A stretch of DNA of 64,000 nt, from the NCBI GenBank assembly GCA_963931865.1, contig OZ007514.1:7666646-7730645 (forward strand), in the 5' to 3' direction. The notes below the pieces were generated by a model. That model was given only the letters and a program-made list of their open reading frames with translations. It was not told the DNA's origin and did no database searches. This DNA comes from Axinella damicornis. Taxonomy: Eukaryota > Porifera > Demospongiae > Axinellida > Axinellidae. The position numbers and the translations under genes are program-made. Positions 12,301 through 27,300 of the stretch are shown in pieces (position 1 is the stretch's first letter; each line of letters starts with the position of its first letter).

Positions 12301-15300
12301 TCAAACTGCTTGTCTGCTACATGTAGGTATATATACACTGAATAATATATGACCCATTGGGCAAAAACCCAGCACATCCTGCATTTGAAAAAAAATTGAG
12401 TCACCAGAAATCGTAATAGCTTCCTTTCACATGTCGCCATTGGAGAGGATCTTGAGTGTCAGTGCGAGCGAGGAAATGTAGCAGACACCCATGCCGTACA
12501 GAGGGAACTGCCATTGCCTACTTACCTCAAAAGATTTCACCTGTCTGTCTTGGTCCACGGTTACGGTTCATGGTACGTTCCGCGATCGTGCGCTTGAGCT
12601 GGTAGAGAGGAGCTCAGGTAGCGCAGCAGGGCCTTACTTGTACTTTGATCTAACACTCAAATGAAAACTCGCGCGTGAAGTTGTCGATGTTGAAAAAAAT
12701 TCTTTTTTTTGTGTTTTTGTCGTTATGCAGTATCGATTAAAAGTAATTACGGCGAGCATTTCCCGATCTACGGTAGTTAATAGCGAACGTTAACATACTT
12801 GGATGACAGCTGTGCAGCTGCTCACATTTCTACAATCGCAATAGAACGTACCATCTTTTCGCTACTCATGAGCGGAGTCTTAATGAGAATACAGAAAGAT
12901 TACCGGTAGATAGACAGTATGTTGTCAATTGCATAAGGTCCTAATAAAGACGGAATTGAATTCTTTACGATTTCATTGGCAATCTGAAATTCCTGCCTTA
13001 AAGTTAAAAAAGACCGAGGTTTCTGTGCAAAGTCGCCAGACCCTCTTTCCTGCGAGGGTTGGGGTCTGGGCAGGAGACTAGTTGGGGGGATGTGATGCAC
13101 TGTGCACTTTGCTGGCATTGTTGCTATGGCAGCTAATCAGTGATGGTAGGAATGTTGTGTTGTAGGTTATCACTATGTTAGCAAATGAGTGCTTAAGTAA
13201 GCTTACTCTAAATTAAATTAATAACCCTGAACTGCTGCTAGACACAAAATCAATTGATTATCAAGTCAGCAAGTCTGAGGTTGCGGCAGGTGTGCTTCAT
13301 GTAACAAGCCATGTCCTGGACCTTGATTAGCTTACATAGTAGTGTAGATAGGCTTGTCTAAATTGTTGATGGTTGCTGACTGTCTGGAAATGGTGGAATT
13401 GAATGGTGGAATAATGGAAGGGTGGAATGGAATACTGGAATGACCTTTGCAATTGACCCAGACAGTCTCGAAATATTGCCCACGCATGCCTCTTGCTGGA
13501 TGCCGCTATACTAGTCGCTCAGTATGACAGTGAGGAGTTCTTGGAAGACCACAACGAACAACTGTGAGTCCTGAAAGCAAGTTTTATTATATGAACATGG
13601 TAGTTAGACGGTACACGGTGGGTTCAAGTGGCAAATCACGAGCGAACACTTAGGCTAGCTAGCTAGAGTCACACTTTTTTGTTTTCGCGAGTACATGTAG
13701 TCGTACACAGGTCACATAGCCAGCCAGTAAGTTTGCTAGCTGGTCAATAGACCCGTTGCAGCTGACGTCATCAATTCGAGAATACGGAAATGGACATAAA
13801 CATAGCGGCTATTTAGTGTTTTTGGAGATAGCAGCTTCTATGGCAACCTTGGTAAACACAACCAACAATATGCTTCAAGTATCTGTTGAATCGGACGAAA
13901 TTCAATTGCTACATAGGCTATTAAAGCTATATAAACTCTTACCTGTGATGCAGAACATGTTTTGATCGATACTGCATATAGAGCCAATGTATTTCGGTAC
14001 ACCAAGATGGCAGCTTCCGGATAGTATACGGAAATTCCAAGGAAAATGTGACGTAACTGCAACGGGTCTATTTAAGCTGTGTTCTCAATGTAAAAGTTGC
14101 TGTCGGGACTCACAGTTGTTTGTTGTGACCTTTCAAGGACTCTTTGCTGTCATAATGAGCTGCATCCACTGCCATCCAGAAAGATGGCATGGGTGGGCAA
14201 TGATTCGATTATTATTTTAGAGCATGTCTGGGTCAAAGGTCATTCCATTATTCCATTCCACCATTCCATTCCACCGTTCCAGACAGCCATTGTTGCCATA
14301 TGTGTGTAAGGATATCTACCTCCCATGAGGGCAATATGCCCTATAGTCTCCGATACATTGTATGCCCTTGACTAATTGTCTCACCAGCGATATGTGGCAT
14401 AGAGCCCAAGGTTAAGGTTGATATCCAGGTTATGCTACCGAATTGAATTTACAACCGCTGTTTGACATTTGTACCCGCTGAGTGAAAACCCTGCGCATCC
14501 CGTTGACACCAAAAGCTTCCTTTCGCCTTGCCACAGAGCAAATTTCAAGGCGATCGGTCATCCAGTTCCTGAGATGCAACTCAAAACATGCTGAATACAC
14601 AAAATTGTTTTTTCTCAATATTTGACAATGCTACTGGTGTGTCATTGTTTTCCGTATACTGTCCCTATTATGTGTCATCCATTGTGAAGTAGCTGAATGG
14701 ATTAGCATGTGCTTAGCTAGCTTCCTAGCTAGCTGCACTTCTCGCTACTCATCCGGTTGATGTATAGCTAGAGTGAAATGGACAGAATAAGCCAGAGGAC
14801 AGCAAGAAATGACATCGTTTGTGTACTTCGTGACTATAATTGCCTCTAACACAAAATCAGTTATTGCAGGATGTGTTGGGTAGTCCCTCAGCAGGTCACA
14901 TATATATATATATATATATTTAGAGCTGCAAAATATAAATTCTTATGTTAGCAAAGCCTGTTAGCTATACGTACATGTAAATATGAGACTTTCAGCTTCT
15001 GAGCATCAATATCCTTGGGAGGTTCTGTGTGGGCACAAAGGGTTGGGAATGGGTAAATAAAAGCATGACTAGCCTGAGCATTCGCTCGTGATTTGCCACT
15101 TGATTTGCCACTTGAAACCACCATGTACCACTCTAGTGTTCATATTGCAAAGCATGTTTTCAGAACTCACAGTTGTTCATTGTGGTCTTTCAACGACTCC
15201 TTGCTGTCAATCTGAGCGGCATCCTACACAGTGAACACATAAAGACAACGTGTGGGTGAATATTTGTGTACGTGTTGAGATCATCCCCATGTTCGTACAG

Positions 15301-18300
15301 TATGCAGCAAAAAGCTAGGGAGGAGCCTGGGAAGGGGTGGCACTATGTACATGGACGGACACGTAATGCGGATAGTATACGGAAAGTAATGACATACCGC
15401 ATTTGCATGAAATGCAAGTTTGCATGTGCCGCATACATTTCAAGCTGTATCTCAGCAACTGGATGTATCTCAGCAACTGTATCTCAACAACTTTGCTGTT
15501 CCTGCAGCTACTCACATGAAGAGATTGTTCCTGCTCACTAAGAAACTCTGGAAGTAGTAGCTAGTAGTAAAGCCTTGATAGAATGACTGTTGCAGTATGG
15601 CTGTGGTATATTTGCATGTTATTTGCATGTACTTGGGTGGGCCTACTTTCGAGTGGAGTCAAGGGTGGGCCTATTTTCGGAGTGGGTCCTCGAAAATACA
15701 CCCATCCCCCTCTTTGAGCACCCACTAAATTCATTACCCATGGGCGTATTTTTGAGAGACTACAGTAATAGCATGATATTGTGTTTCTGTGATGTGTAGT
15801 GTGTGTACATTGGTACTGCCAATTGCATTTCACTTTGAACTCCAAAATAGTATACACAGAAGCCATAGCATTAACAATTATCCACATAGCTAATAACTGG
15901 ACCACTTAGTGAAATTCAGTTGCCAGTAATTATATTATCATATGCATGATATATCGCTACATAACACTATGACGTGTGATATCTCATATTGTGGCAGCAC
16001 TATTCCCAATCATTTTGTGTTGTTCTCTCATACCCTTGTACGTTTGTACACTCCCCCCTTCCGCCCGGCCCACACGCACACACTCAGCCGAGGGAAGGAT
16101 GATACTGCATCCATTGTTTCTGGAAGTGAGTCCCACCTTGGCAATAAGATCATATATAAATACATGCGGTTCAGGACTGGAAGTAGTGATGTGTACACAA
16201 CTTGGTGCATAAATTATTTGTGATAGACACCTAATAATTTACAACTGCTGAACCACGGTAGACCCGTATATGCATCATGGCTACTGTTGAGCTTTAAGGC
16301 TAATAACCACAGCCCTTGTATCCAGTTACATTGGAGCCCTCTCCCTACGAAATAAGTGGAGTTTTCTGGAGGCTTTCAAAGAGCGGAGCATGGATAGCCC
16401 CACCAAACCTGGCCACTGAGGAGCAAATGCTGTGGGAGGGGAGCACCTACAAAGGTGGTGTGCGCTGAAAGCATGAAAATGTGTTGTCTTGGTGGGAAGA
16501 ATTCTGTAGTTAAAGGGTTAATTTAAGTTTGTCATGTGCACTTCATGCCACTTACTAACCTTTGCAACCATCCTTCTAGCCTCAAGGATGTCCTTGAAAC
16601 AACCGAGCCGACACCACCATCATGGCCGGCACCATCACAGTAGGCACAGACACCACCGGCGCAAACAGCAGTACCCCCCGGGGGCCCCCAGCGTGACAAC
16701 TGCCAGCTTATCAGAGTTTGACAGTACCACAGATATCACAGGCACAGACATGGAGTCCACTTCCTGCTGTGATACTGAGGATACCCTGAGGTACGGATGG
16801 GTTGTGCGCATAGGTATAGTGTATATATATATCTGTGTGTGTGTGTGTGTGTTGGTGCGTGCATGTGCATATGGATGTGCATGTAGGAGCTCTTTTGCGA
16901 CACTGTGGTATAGATGCTTAACACACACCTGGCACTTGCAACCACACACACTTATGCACTTGCAAAGAGCACGCACTTGCAAAGAGCACTCACTTGCACT
17001 TTTGGTTCGGTTCCTTTACGATCAAAGTTTAGTACCCGCATGTCTTGCAAGATGATGCCAGGCTTTGGGAGTATATATGTATGTGGGTGGCTGCACACAG
17101 GAAAAGATGGCAGTTTTGCCTCTCATTTAGCTTATTATCATAGCCAGGTGCAAACTGAAGGGTCTTCAGACAATTGCTAGTGTCAAAAATCTGGCCAAGC
17201 ATTATAGGCATTGTGCTTCGGAGACTACTCTGGCATCTTTCTACTTGGGTAGCAACAAACCATAGCTGTTGTGGAGAGTGGTGAATGCCAACTGATGATG
17301 CACGTGAGCAAATTCAAACGTTGTTGAGTTAAGAAACACTTAGGAGAGCACCTATATACTCCCCTTGTAGGTGAACTTGTAAGGTGTACCACCCATGGAC
17401 ACCCTTCATGAGACTATGGTACAGCTGCGGTCAATAAAATGTTTACATTCCATTCTATGATAAAGATGTCTGTTTGGGGGTTGAATACTGAATATTGTAT
17501 GCTATCATCCCTACATTGTTCCCTTCCTATTTGCCGTTCTATCCCTACATCTCATTACATGTACTTGTGTAATTCGAGGGGCAACCAAACTCCTGGTAGC
17601 CGCATTGCTACGTACGTACGTAGGCGTTGCAGCTCATTCCAATTTACGCACATGTCACATGAGGCCCAAGCTCAGTCGATCGAGTCGGCAATGGCGTCCA
17701 AATAGAAAACAAGAACTTATTGCAGCGCTCACAGCTTTGCAAGCATGGTGAGTTTTGGCATGTCAGCGTCAGTGAAGGACAGTGATTACACCTGTGTGGT
17801 CAGAATCTTTGTGGGGCCTTCATAAGAGCTGTACTGGCCCGACGACACTACAAAAGCGCTTGTATCTCCACCACCAAAGTGTGTGCATTTCAGCACCCAA
17901 ATTGTATGTTGAATTAAGACAGTGCATGATAGCGATCACGACGGTGTAGTCAGAATGTTTGCAGGGCATTCCTAACATTATTATTCGTACATTATCGAGG
18001 GGCAAACCACACTCCTGGTAGCCCAGTTGCAACTCGCTGGACGCGCAACCTAGATATTGCAGCTCATTCCAATTAACGCACATGTCACATGAGGACCATG
18101 CTCAGTTGTCGATCTCGATGTCGAGTCAGCAATGGCATCCAAAAGTAAGACAAGAGTACTAACAACTTTGCCAGCACGGTGAGTTTTGACATACAAGCAT
18201 CAGTGAGCGATAGCGATCACAGCTGTGTGGTCAGAATCTTTGTGGGGCCTTCATAAGACTGTACTGGCAACCAACGTTGAAGAGAGCGATCGAGCAATGT

Positions 18301-21300
18301 CAGCCGACGGCATGACAAAGCACTTGTATCTCTGCTACCAAGATGAGTTTCAGCACAATTATTTTGATTTTGTGTCACTGCATCATAGCGATCACGACGG
18401 TGTAGTCAGAATCTTTGTAGGCCATTCCGAAGTTGTCAAACGTTTATATTATTTACATCGAGGGGCAACCACACTCCTGGTATATAGCTGCTGTTAAACG
18501 GTAGCACAAGCTAAGTGTGACAGTTCGTTCCAATTATCACACATCTCGTGAGTACCATGATAGCTATATACAAGGAAGATCAGTTAGAGTGCTCTCAAGT
18601 ACCATTCATAAAGTAGCCGCGTTGCAACCTGCCATAGCGCAAGCTAAGTATTGGAATACGTTCCAATTAACACACATGCTACATGGCAACCACGCTCAGT
18701 CGATCGCTAGCAATTGCGACCAAAAGGAAGACAAGGCATTATTACAGCACTCGCAACTTAGCCAGCACGGTGAGTTTCGGCGTGTAAGCGTCAGTGAACA
18801 ACAGCGATCAGGGTCGTGTGGTCAGAATCTTCATGTGCCTTTCCTAAGAACGGTACTGCCACAGGAAGTCGAAGAGAACGCTCGGGCAATGGCGGCTGAC
18901 GGCGAGACAAAAGCGCTCATATCTCCACCACCAAGGTGAGTTTCAGCACAATTATTTTTTGATTTTGTGTCACTGCATGATAGCGATCACGACGGTGTAG
19001 TCAGAATCTTTGTAGGCCATTCCGAAGTAGTCAAACGTTTATTATTTACATTATTTACGAGGGGCAACCGCACTCCTGGTAGCAACTCGCTGGATGCGCA
19101 ACCGTTCGGTATTGCAGCTCATTCCAATTAACGCACATGTCACGTGAGGACCATGCTTAGTCGTCGATCGATATGTCGAGTCAGCAATGGCGTCCAAAAG
19201 TAAGACAAGAGCTTATATTACAGTGCTATCAACTTCGCCAGCACGGTGAGTTGTGGCATGTAAGCGTCAGTCAACGATAGCGATCACGGCTGTGCGGTCA
19301 GAATCTTTGTGGGGCCTTCATAAGACTGTACTGGTAACCAACTTTGATCGAGCAATGGCGGCCGACGGTATGACAAAAGCGCTTGTATCTCTGCCACCAA
19401 GGTGAGTTACAGCACAATTATTTTGATTTTGTGTCACTGCATCATAGCGATCACGACGGTGTAGTCAGAATCTTTGTAGGCCATTCGGAAGTAGTCAAAC
19501 GTTTATTATTTAGATTATTTCGAGGGGCAACCGCACTCGACCCTGGTAACCGCGGGTAAACGGTAGCACAAGCTAAGTGTGACAGTTCGTTCCAATTATC
19601 CCACATCACGTGAGTACCATGATAGCTATATACAGGGAAGATCAGAAATTATATAGAGTTCTCTCAAGTCTCAAGTACCATTCATATGTAGCCGCGTTGC
19701 AACCCTAGTCTCGGGGGGTGTGGTCTGGGAATGAGACTATTGCAACCCCGCCGCACTGTAGCGCGAGTGCAAGCTGCAATTTGTTCCAATTAACGCACAT
19801 GCCACGTGGCAACCACGCTCAGTTGATCGCGAGCAATGGCGACCAAAAGGAAGACAAGACAGCACTCACAACATAGCCAGCACGGTGAGTTTTAGCATGT
19901 CAGCGTCAGTGAACGATAGCGATCGCGGCTGTGTGGTCAGAATCTTTGTAGCGCCTTCGTAAGACTGTACTGGCAACCAACGTCGAAGACAGCGATCGAG
20001 CAATGGCGGCCGACGGCACGACAAAAGCGCTTGTATCTCCGCCACCAAGGTGAGTTTCAGCACAATTAATTTGATTTTATGTCACTGCATCATAGCGATC
20101 ACGACGGTGTAGTCAGAATCTTTGTAGGCCATTCTGAAGTAGTCAAACGTTTATTACATTATTTAATTATTTACATTACGCGGCACAATTTTTCCTATAC
20201 CAGGAGTGTAAAGATTACATTACGCGCCACAATATTTCCCCTACCAGGAGTGTAACATTAATTACATTAATTACATTACGCGGCACAATTTTTCCTATAC
20301 CATTATTTACATTATTTAGATTAATTACATTACGCGGCACAATTTTTCCCCTACCAGGAGTGTAATATTACGTGGCACAATTTTTCCCCTACCAGGAGTG
20401 TAATATTACGTGGCACAATTTTTCCCCTACCAGGAGTGTAATTACACGGCACAATTTTTCCCCTACCAGGAGTGTAATATATATGCGGCACAATTTTTCC
20501 CCTACCAGGAGTGTAATATATATGCGGCACAATTTTTCCCCTACCAGGAGTATAATAATGTAGCACTTGCTAGTGGTCTTGTTACTCAACTATTATTCAT
20601 ACGCACCTTCTCAAACCTGACCAAGACCACACTGCCCCTCACTCTCTTCTACTCCCCCATGTTTATTCTCCACCCTCTCTGCAGTCATGTAAGCACCAGC
20701 ACCATCACATCTCTCAAACCTCGAAAGAAGGTACTCACAAAGCACAGATCAAAGCTACCAAGGGTGAGCATGTGAGTGTGTACATGTACAGTAGCGGTCA
20801 GCAAAAGTTCCCATTCCGTTTGCATGCAACCATCGTTGTACACTTCAAATTACGGTGTGAAAGTATTGCAATGCTAGCGTTTTATGGGCCGTTTTCCAGT
20901 TTTGAGCGTAGTAAGATTTTGGAACGCTTATAGCAATTGCAGGCTATGTCCTACTGCTGGTCTTTGTTCGGTGTACACAGCTTTTACAGAACTGAAGATA
21001 CAACGGCAGTGCGCTCGATCACTGCCAAAAACCCGCCCACTAAGCGAAAGCTCTTGGAATTGGCATGTCCCTGGATAGGGTTCGATTTTTAAATATGTCT
21101 TGTTGGAAGTCCTTGGCTTTTTGCTGGCGTTTATCCCATGTCTGTAGCTTACTTGTAACCTGAGATAATTCTGTAAAGTCCTGTGTGGTTGGGTGTATCC
21201 ATGCATGCCCAGTGTATTAGCAATTATCGCCGTCCCGAGTAAGTGGCTGAGTCAGCAACCGTGGTATGGGACGATTGCATAGTACGGAACGGAAATGCTC

Positions 21301-24300
21301 ACAACGTACAACGATCGTTGCATGCAAATGGAACGGGAACTTTTTTCTGTCTGCTCCTGTATGTGTAGGGTGGGTGGGCACTGGGAACTCCGCCCCCATT
21401 CTCTATCCTATCCACCACCCAGCAGAAAATCCTGTATAAAACCCTGATGTGTGTGCAGTGTTGATCTTCTGCAATTTTTTTTGCAATGTTGCAGTATACT
21501 TGTGTGAGCATTGAGCGCACTGTATCTCACAATCTGCACTTTCTGTGTAGCATAATTGTAGTGACTTTTGTGGTGGCTGCATGTTCTAATAGGTACACCG
21601 CGATTGCTTTGACCCAACTTTAGCTGCACTGTTCACTCCTTGTCTCATGGCTTAACATTTCATTTCACCATTCACTAAATTGCACAATCACATGTAATTC
21701 GGTAGTTGCAACTTGGAAGTGGGAATAGAAATGCTATATTGCAACATACTGATCCTAGCGTTATTTGGCCTGGCCGGAGAAGAAAGGGAAGGACCTGATA
21801 TCCGCTGTTGATGCATGAGCGTAAAATGTCCATGGTGTGTACATGCCAAGTGAGAAAGTGACACTTACCCATCTATGTGCCTGATGATGTAATGTTCAGT
21901 GCGTACTGCATCAGCCATCAGTGAGGTTCAAGATGTCACCAGAACTGCACTGCAATAGCCTTGCTCCTGAGATTCATCATGTTTGAAAATATGTACATGT
22001 ATATACCCTTTCCCTCTGCAAGCAACAGAGCGTTGTCTGAATGAAGCTTAAGGAATTTGCGACCATTCACATGTTGTTGGAACAGTTGACAATTTAGAAT
22101 GTGGTTGCTATATGCGCTGTACAACAGTCGCTCCAATTAGCTACACAGATACAGTAGGTAGCTGGACCCTTGTAACGGCTCTTGTGCCAGTTACAAAAAA
22201 GGAATGATGAATTAGTTTGGAAAGTCTGTGCAGTGAAACCGGGAGGTTTGATTGGCCACAGTTAGGAAGTTAGGAAGTTAGAGCGCTTCTTGCTTACCGC
22301 GATAATGTCCGCCATTTTGTCCAACATGCAATTTTCCAGGCGTACTTGCAAATGATTATGGGTTTCCTGGTTGCTTCATGAATATACTTACCTAGTCAGA
22401 GTGAGCTACATGAATATCTTTATCAGGCTGTGAATACGACAATGCCCACTCGCTTCGCGTGAGGCTCTTCTGCGTGTATTCACGTATGCACTACATGTAG
22501 TTCATAATGATTACATCATGCACCTGTTGGTTGGTATCTACTGCCACTGGTGGCTGACAATGGAGTCTGTATGGTCTATGCGTCTGAGAAAGACATGTCC
22601 AAAGTGTGGTGCAGTAGTACAGTGCATGCGAAGAGGGCGGTTTGTGGTTGTGGCCATGCCTTTGCGTGTAAAAGGAGGGCACGTTGCAGTGATGATTGTG
22701 AGCCTAAGAAAGCTACCAAACGCCGAGGGTTTGCACTTTAGTGCTTTTCATTTTGACTAGCGATGCACTGATAAGGGATTTTAACCGATATTCCGATAAC
22801 CGATTATTCATGGCCGATATAGGCCGATACCGATAACTGATCCAATATTATAAGCTGACAATGCTAACATGTGGTTACACAATGCCAGTGTTCTCCCTGG
22901 GCCTTGAGCTGGGGGACACCAAGGACGCATCGAGCCGCAGCAACTTCCTATAGCGCACCTATAGACGGCATAGTGCTGAGTGTTACTAAAAATAATGTTC
23001 TGGTTAAGCATGTGAAATTGTGTGCACGGTTCGGTTATGGACGATCAACGGAACTTATTCCTTGGGTAAGGAAGATGAGTGCTACCGATGTCGGTACAGA
23101 AACGCCATCCAAGCGATCTCTAGCCCAAATACTTCTTCTAGTCCGGGTAGCTCTCCTACCAGTGTAGCAGGCCAAGATTCGGAGAAAGTATTGCCGGATG
23201 CAAACAACATTTGCCGCTCTCGACAGCAGCACAACAGCTGTTGCGTAAGTTGGAGGGAGGGAATGATAGCATCGAAAGGAGCTCACGCTAGGTAACTAGG
23301 TCCTCGTCAAAGACGCTACAGACGGAATATCAGCCATCTCGATCGTAAGTACAAAAAGTGACCGCGTAAGGGGCGCGCGTCTACGGTTCACGTGCTTATA
23401 CAGTCCAAATTTGAATTCTGTATTTAGTAACACTCAGCATTTTGCCATCTATGTACGTTGCATGCCCTCTCGCCGCCTTCAGCGGCTCGATGCGCCCTTG
23501 GGGACACTATATACAGTGGGCTCGAGGACCCGGGACCCGAGGACCCGGGACCCGGGGACTCAAGGATCTTCAGCTGTTACGGGAGACAGAAATGCAATTA
23601 CAAGCAATCTGTGCTAAGCCTGATGTAAAAGCCCAAACTCACGGTTAACATAATTATGTTGTTACCATGAGTATATGCAAATCAGCTTTGCACAACCAGA
23701 TTATTACTTAGCCTCATTCCCAGGCCGTAATCCTGGGAACCAGGCTAGATTAAAGCTCAAAGTGCAATGCTATAGATACATGACAAAGGTCAAATGCTTT
23801 TTTGTAGCCTTGTGTGGTGTGCGAGAGTCTGACTTCGCTGGAGGGGCCGGAGAACGAGGTACATGAATAGCTATCTGATAATGTTCTGAAGTGGAAAAGT
23901 GATGAAGACAAGCTAGTTATTCTGTAGTTATTCTGAAAATGTCTTCCGATTTGTGCCAAGCTGACTTGCATACTGCAGGCAATGATATAACCATGAGATT
24001 TGACTTGTAGTTGCATTTCTATCTCCCGTAACAGCTGGAGATCCTTGGGTCCCCGGTCCCGGGTCCCGGGTCCCCCCCCCCCCCCCCCCCCCCCCTTGAC
24101 CCTTGTCCCTTGTCCCCTGTCCCTTGACTCATGGCATCATTATTGGGCTAATTAGTACTAATTAGTCTCAGCAGGTTACAAAGTTACTTAGCAACTAGTT
24201 GTACTGATACAACTAGCACTTGAAAGAAACACATGGGAATTGTACTCTATAGCTGCTTCTTTCATAAGCCCACTCTCTGGTCATGATACAACTCCATTAG

Positions 24301-27300
24301 AATATCTCCAAAGCTAGGGTCCTCACTCCTATGTATGTAAGGGACCGTTGCTGAAACTACTTGAATAGAAATTGATTGCATGACCGTTCTACTATGGCTA
24401 GTTAACTGGCAATTGACACAAGTCCTGTGTATAGGAAAGCTTACCACCTTTATTTCTGGAATTACTGTAGCAAATTCAGCGTACCAGCGACTGCATTTAG
24501 TAATGCTGCAAACTGTTATTCAGATGTAACTCAGGATCCGTGGTATACAGGTATTTGTTGCTCTTTATACGTACATTGTTCTTTTGATCTTTGTAGCTTT
24601 AGGTATACGTACCGCAGTTGCATAAATATACTCCACCCTACTTCTTTGTCCACATGCACACAATGCCCATTCTTCCCCCACAGAGCTTGTCCTACAGCAC
24701 TATGACAACCAACACAATGACAGACTCGGCCATGGAAGTCATCAAAGTAGTTCTCAATATGGGTAAGTACCAGAGTGCTAGAAGGACAAAATTTGTGTGT
24801 GAGATTTGAGTGGAAACCACACTGCTAGTAGCCAGTGCAATTCACAGTTAGCTCAAGGTAGGTGGTATAGAGTGAATTGTTTTCCAAGTGAAATAACACA
24901 CATGTGGCAGTCCCTCGTATAGAGAACAAACATTATTCTGCATTGGTCAAAAATGAGTTAGTGACGCAGAATCAAAGTGTTACGACCGGCAGCTACACTC
25001 ATTGCAACCAGTTGCAACTCACTGGTAGCGCAAGCTAAGTATTGCAGCGAGTCCCAATGGCGAAAATTGTTACCGTGCTCACTATTGTGCCAGCACAGTG
25101 AGATTCGGCATGTACGTAAGCATCAGTGAACGACAGCGATCACAACTTTGTGAGAATCTTTGCGGGCCTTTCGTAAGAGCTGTAATGGTTATTAAAGTCT
25201 GAGAGAACGCTCGAGGAATGGCCGCCAACGGTACGACAAAAGCACTTGTATCTCCACTACCAAGGTCAGTTTCAGCACCAAAATGATACATTTGGGTCAC
25301 TGCTCGATAGCGACCATGATGATGTATTCCGAATCTTTGTAGGGCACGTGTAAGTAGCCAAACAGTAGATTTTGCGCGACATAATTTTTCTTTTTTCCAA
25401 CCTTAAGGTCATTTTGGTACTGATTTTTTGGAAAATGCTTTGTATATTTATCATTTATCAATAAATAAAATTTATGTTACCTTCTCATAGTACGATCGTA
25501 ATACGGAAAAGTCCTTACATTGTGATCGTCTTTACACTCCTGGTAGGGGAAAAATTGTGCCGCGTAAATAATATTAATTAATTAATATAAACAATGTTTG
25601 AGTACTTAGGCTTGGGCTACAGAAATTCTGACTACACCGCCGTGATCGCTATCATGACCTGACCTGAATGTAAAAGTTGGTGTTGAAACTCACCTTGGTG
25701 GAGGATACGAGCGATTTTGTCTCGCCGTGGCCGCCACTGCTCGAGTGCTCTCTTCGACTTCGGTGGCAATACCGTTCTTAGGAAAGGCACACGAAGATTC
25801 TGACCACATGGCCGTGATCGCTGTCGTTCATGTGCCGAAACTCACCGTTCTGGCTAAGTTGTGAGTGCTGTGATAATGTCTTGTCTTCCTTTTGGTCGCC
25901 ATTGCTCGTGACTGACTGAGCGTGGTTGCCACGTGGCATGTGCGTTAATTGGAACGTATTGCAATACTTAGCTTGCGCTACGGCAGGTAGCAACGCGGCT
26001 ACTTTATGAATGGTACTTGAGAGCACTCAATAATTTCTGATCTTCCTTGTGTATAGCTATCATGGTTCTCACGTGATGTGTGATAATTGGAACGAACTGT
26101 CACACTTAGCTTGTGCTACCGTTTAACCGCGGCTACCAGGAGTGCGGTTGCCCCTCGAAACGGAAGTAAAAACGGAACAGTACAATTTCTTTCATTTTAA
26201 CGGTATGTCCCTATCGTAGTTCAAGTCGTTTGGAAGTTAAAGTATATAGTAATAGAGAATACGCTGGAGCTTGATGGTGCTGTATGCCATCTTCGCGCAT
26301 GTATGATTGACTAGTGCACTATGATCGACAAAACATTGACAATTCCGTAGAATGTTTGCCTATAATCCATATTGACCATATTTACAAAAACTGTGAAAAT
26401 GATTTCGTACTACGATCGTAGGACGAATACGGAACAAACTTTTATTGACCGCGACTGTACCTTCACACATTGTAACTAATTCATTCACATTACACAACTA
26501 CACTCCACACACATGCACAGATACAGTTAACTTCTTAGGCATCAGTATCGTAGGTCAAACTAATGAAGATGGAGGAGGGGGGATATACGTGGGATCCATC
26601 ATGAAAGGGTAAGTTGGCAGTATAATTGTGTTATGAACGATACGTGGGTTTTATCATGTTCCCAACACAGTCTGATATGGCTGTTCCCATAGAGAATGTA
26701 TGGCAAATGCTAGCCACACCAATTAGGGTGGTAGTATATAATTATTACCAAGCTATACCGGAAAATATCACGAGTTTGTTGCCGTAGTATTGTTACGAGT
26801 GTGAAGCACGAGAAACAATGCCGAAGGTGACAAACAAGTGATATATTTCCGGTATAGCTTGGCACCATGGTGACACTGATTTATCATACAAACCTGGAAT
26901 TTCATTGCACATTCCTCTACCAATGAACACAGCGAATGCTCGTTACCATAGCTTGCTCATGGCGACAAAATTTTCATTTCTGGTTGCCAACCCTTCGCAT
27001 TAGTACTACAAGCTTCAAACGCTTGGGCGAGAAGGCCTGTGGGTGCGTACAAAGCCCAAGGCGGAGCCACACCAATAACTGGCAGCTGTACAGTCGGTCC
27101 ACGCTGGGCAGTTGTAGCTATGGTCCCGAGTCAAACGGGATGCCCGAGTATACGAACGAGTTCAACCTCGACTCTGGAAGTATCGAGATGTAAGTCAGCC
27201 CTCAGAGACAACAGAAGAGAATAATGATCAGATCCCTCGACAGGTGGCAGGATGACACAGGGTGCATGTGGTAGTTGGTCAGATAGGTAGGCGTGATCAG

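Noticed and set aside
16534..17055. 173-codon ORF taken as one exon
   Set aside because: Only 16580-16790 is Dsh-like with proper splice sites; the rest reads through the intron (GT)n tract.
27039..27224. Frame next to the LINE fragment as a host exon
   Set aside because: No homology recognised; it partly overlaps the antisense of the LINE endonuclease end.
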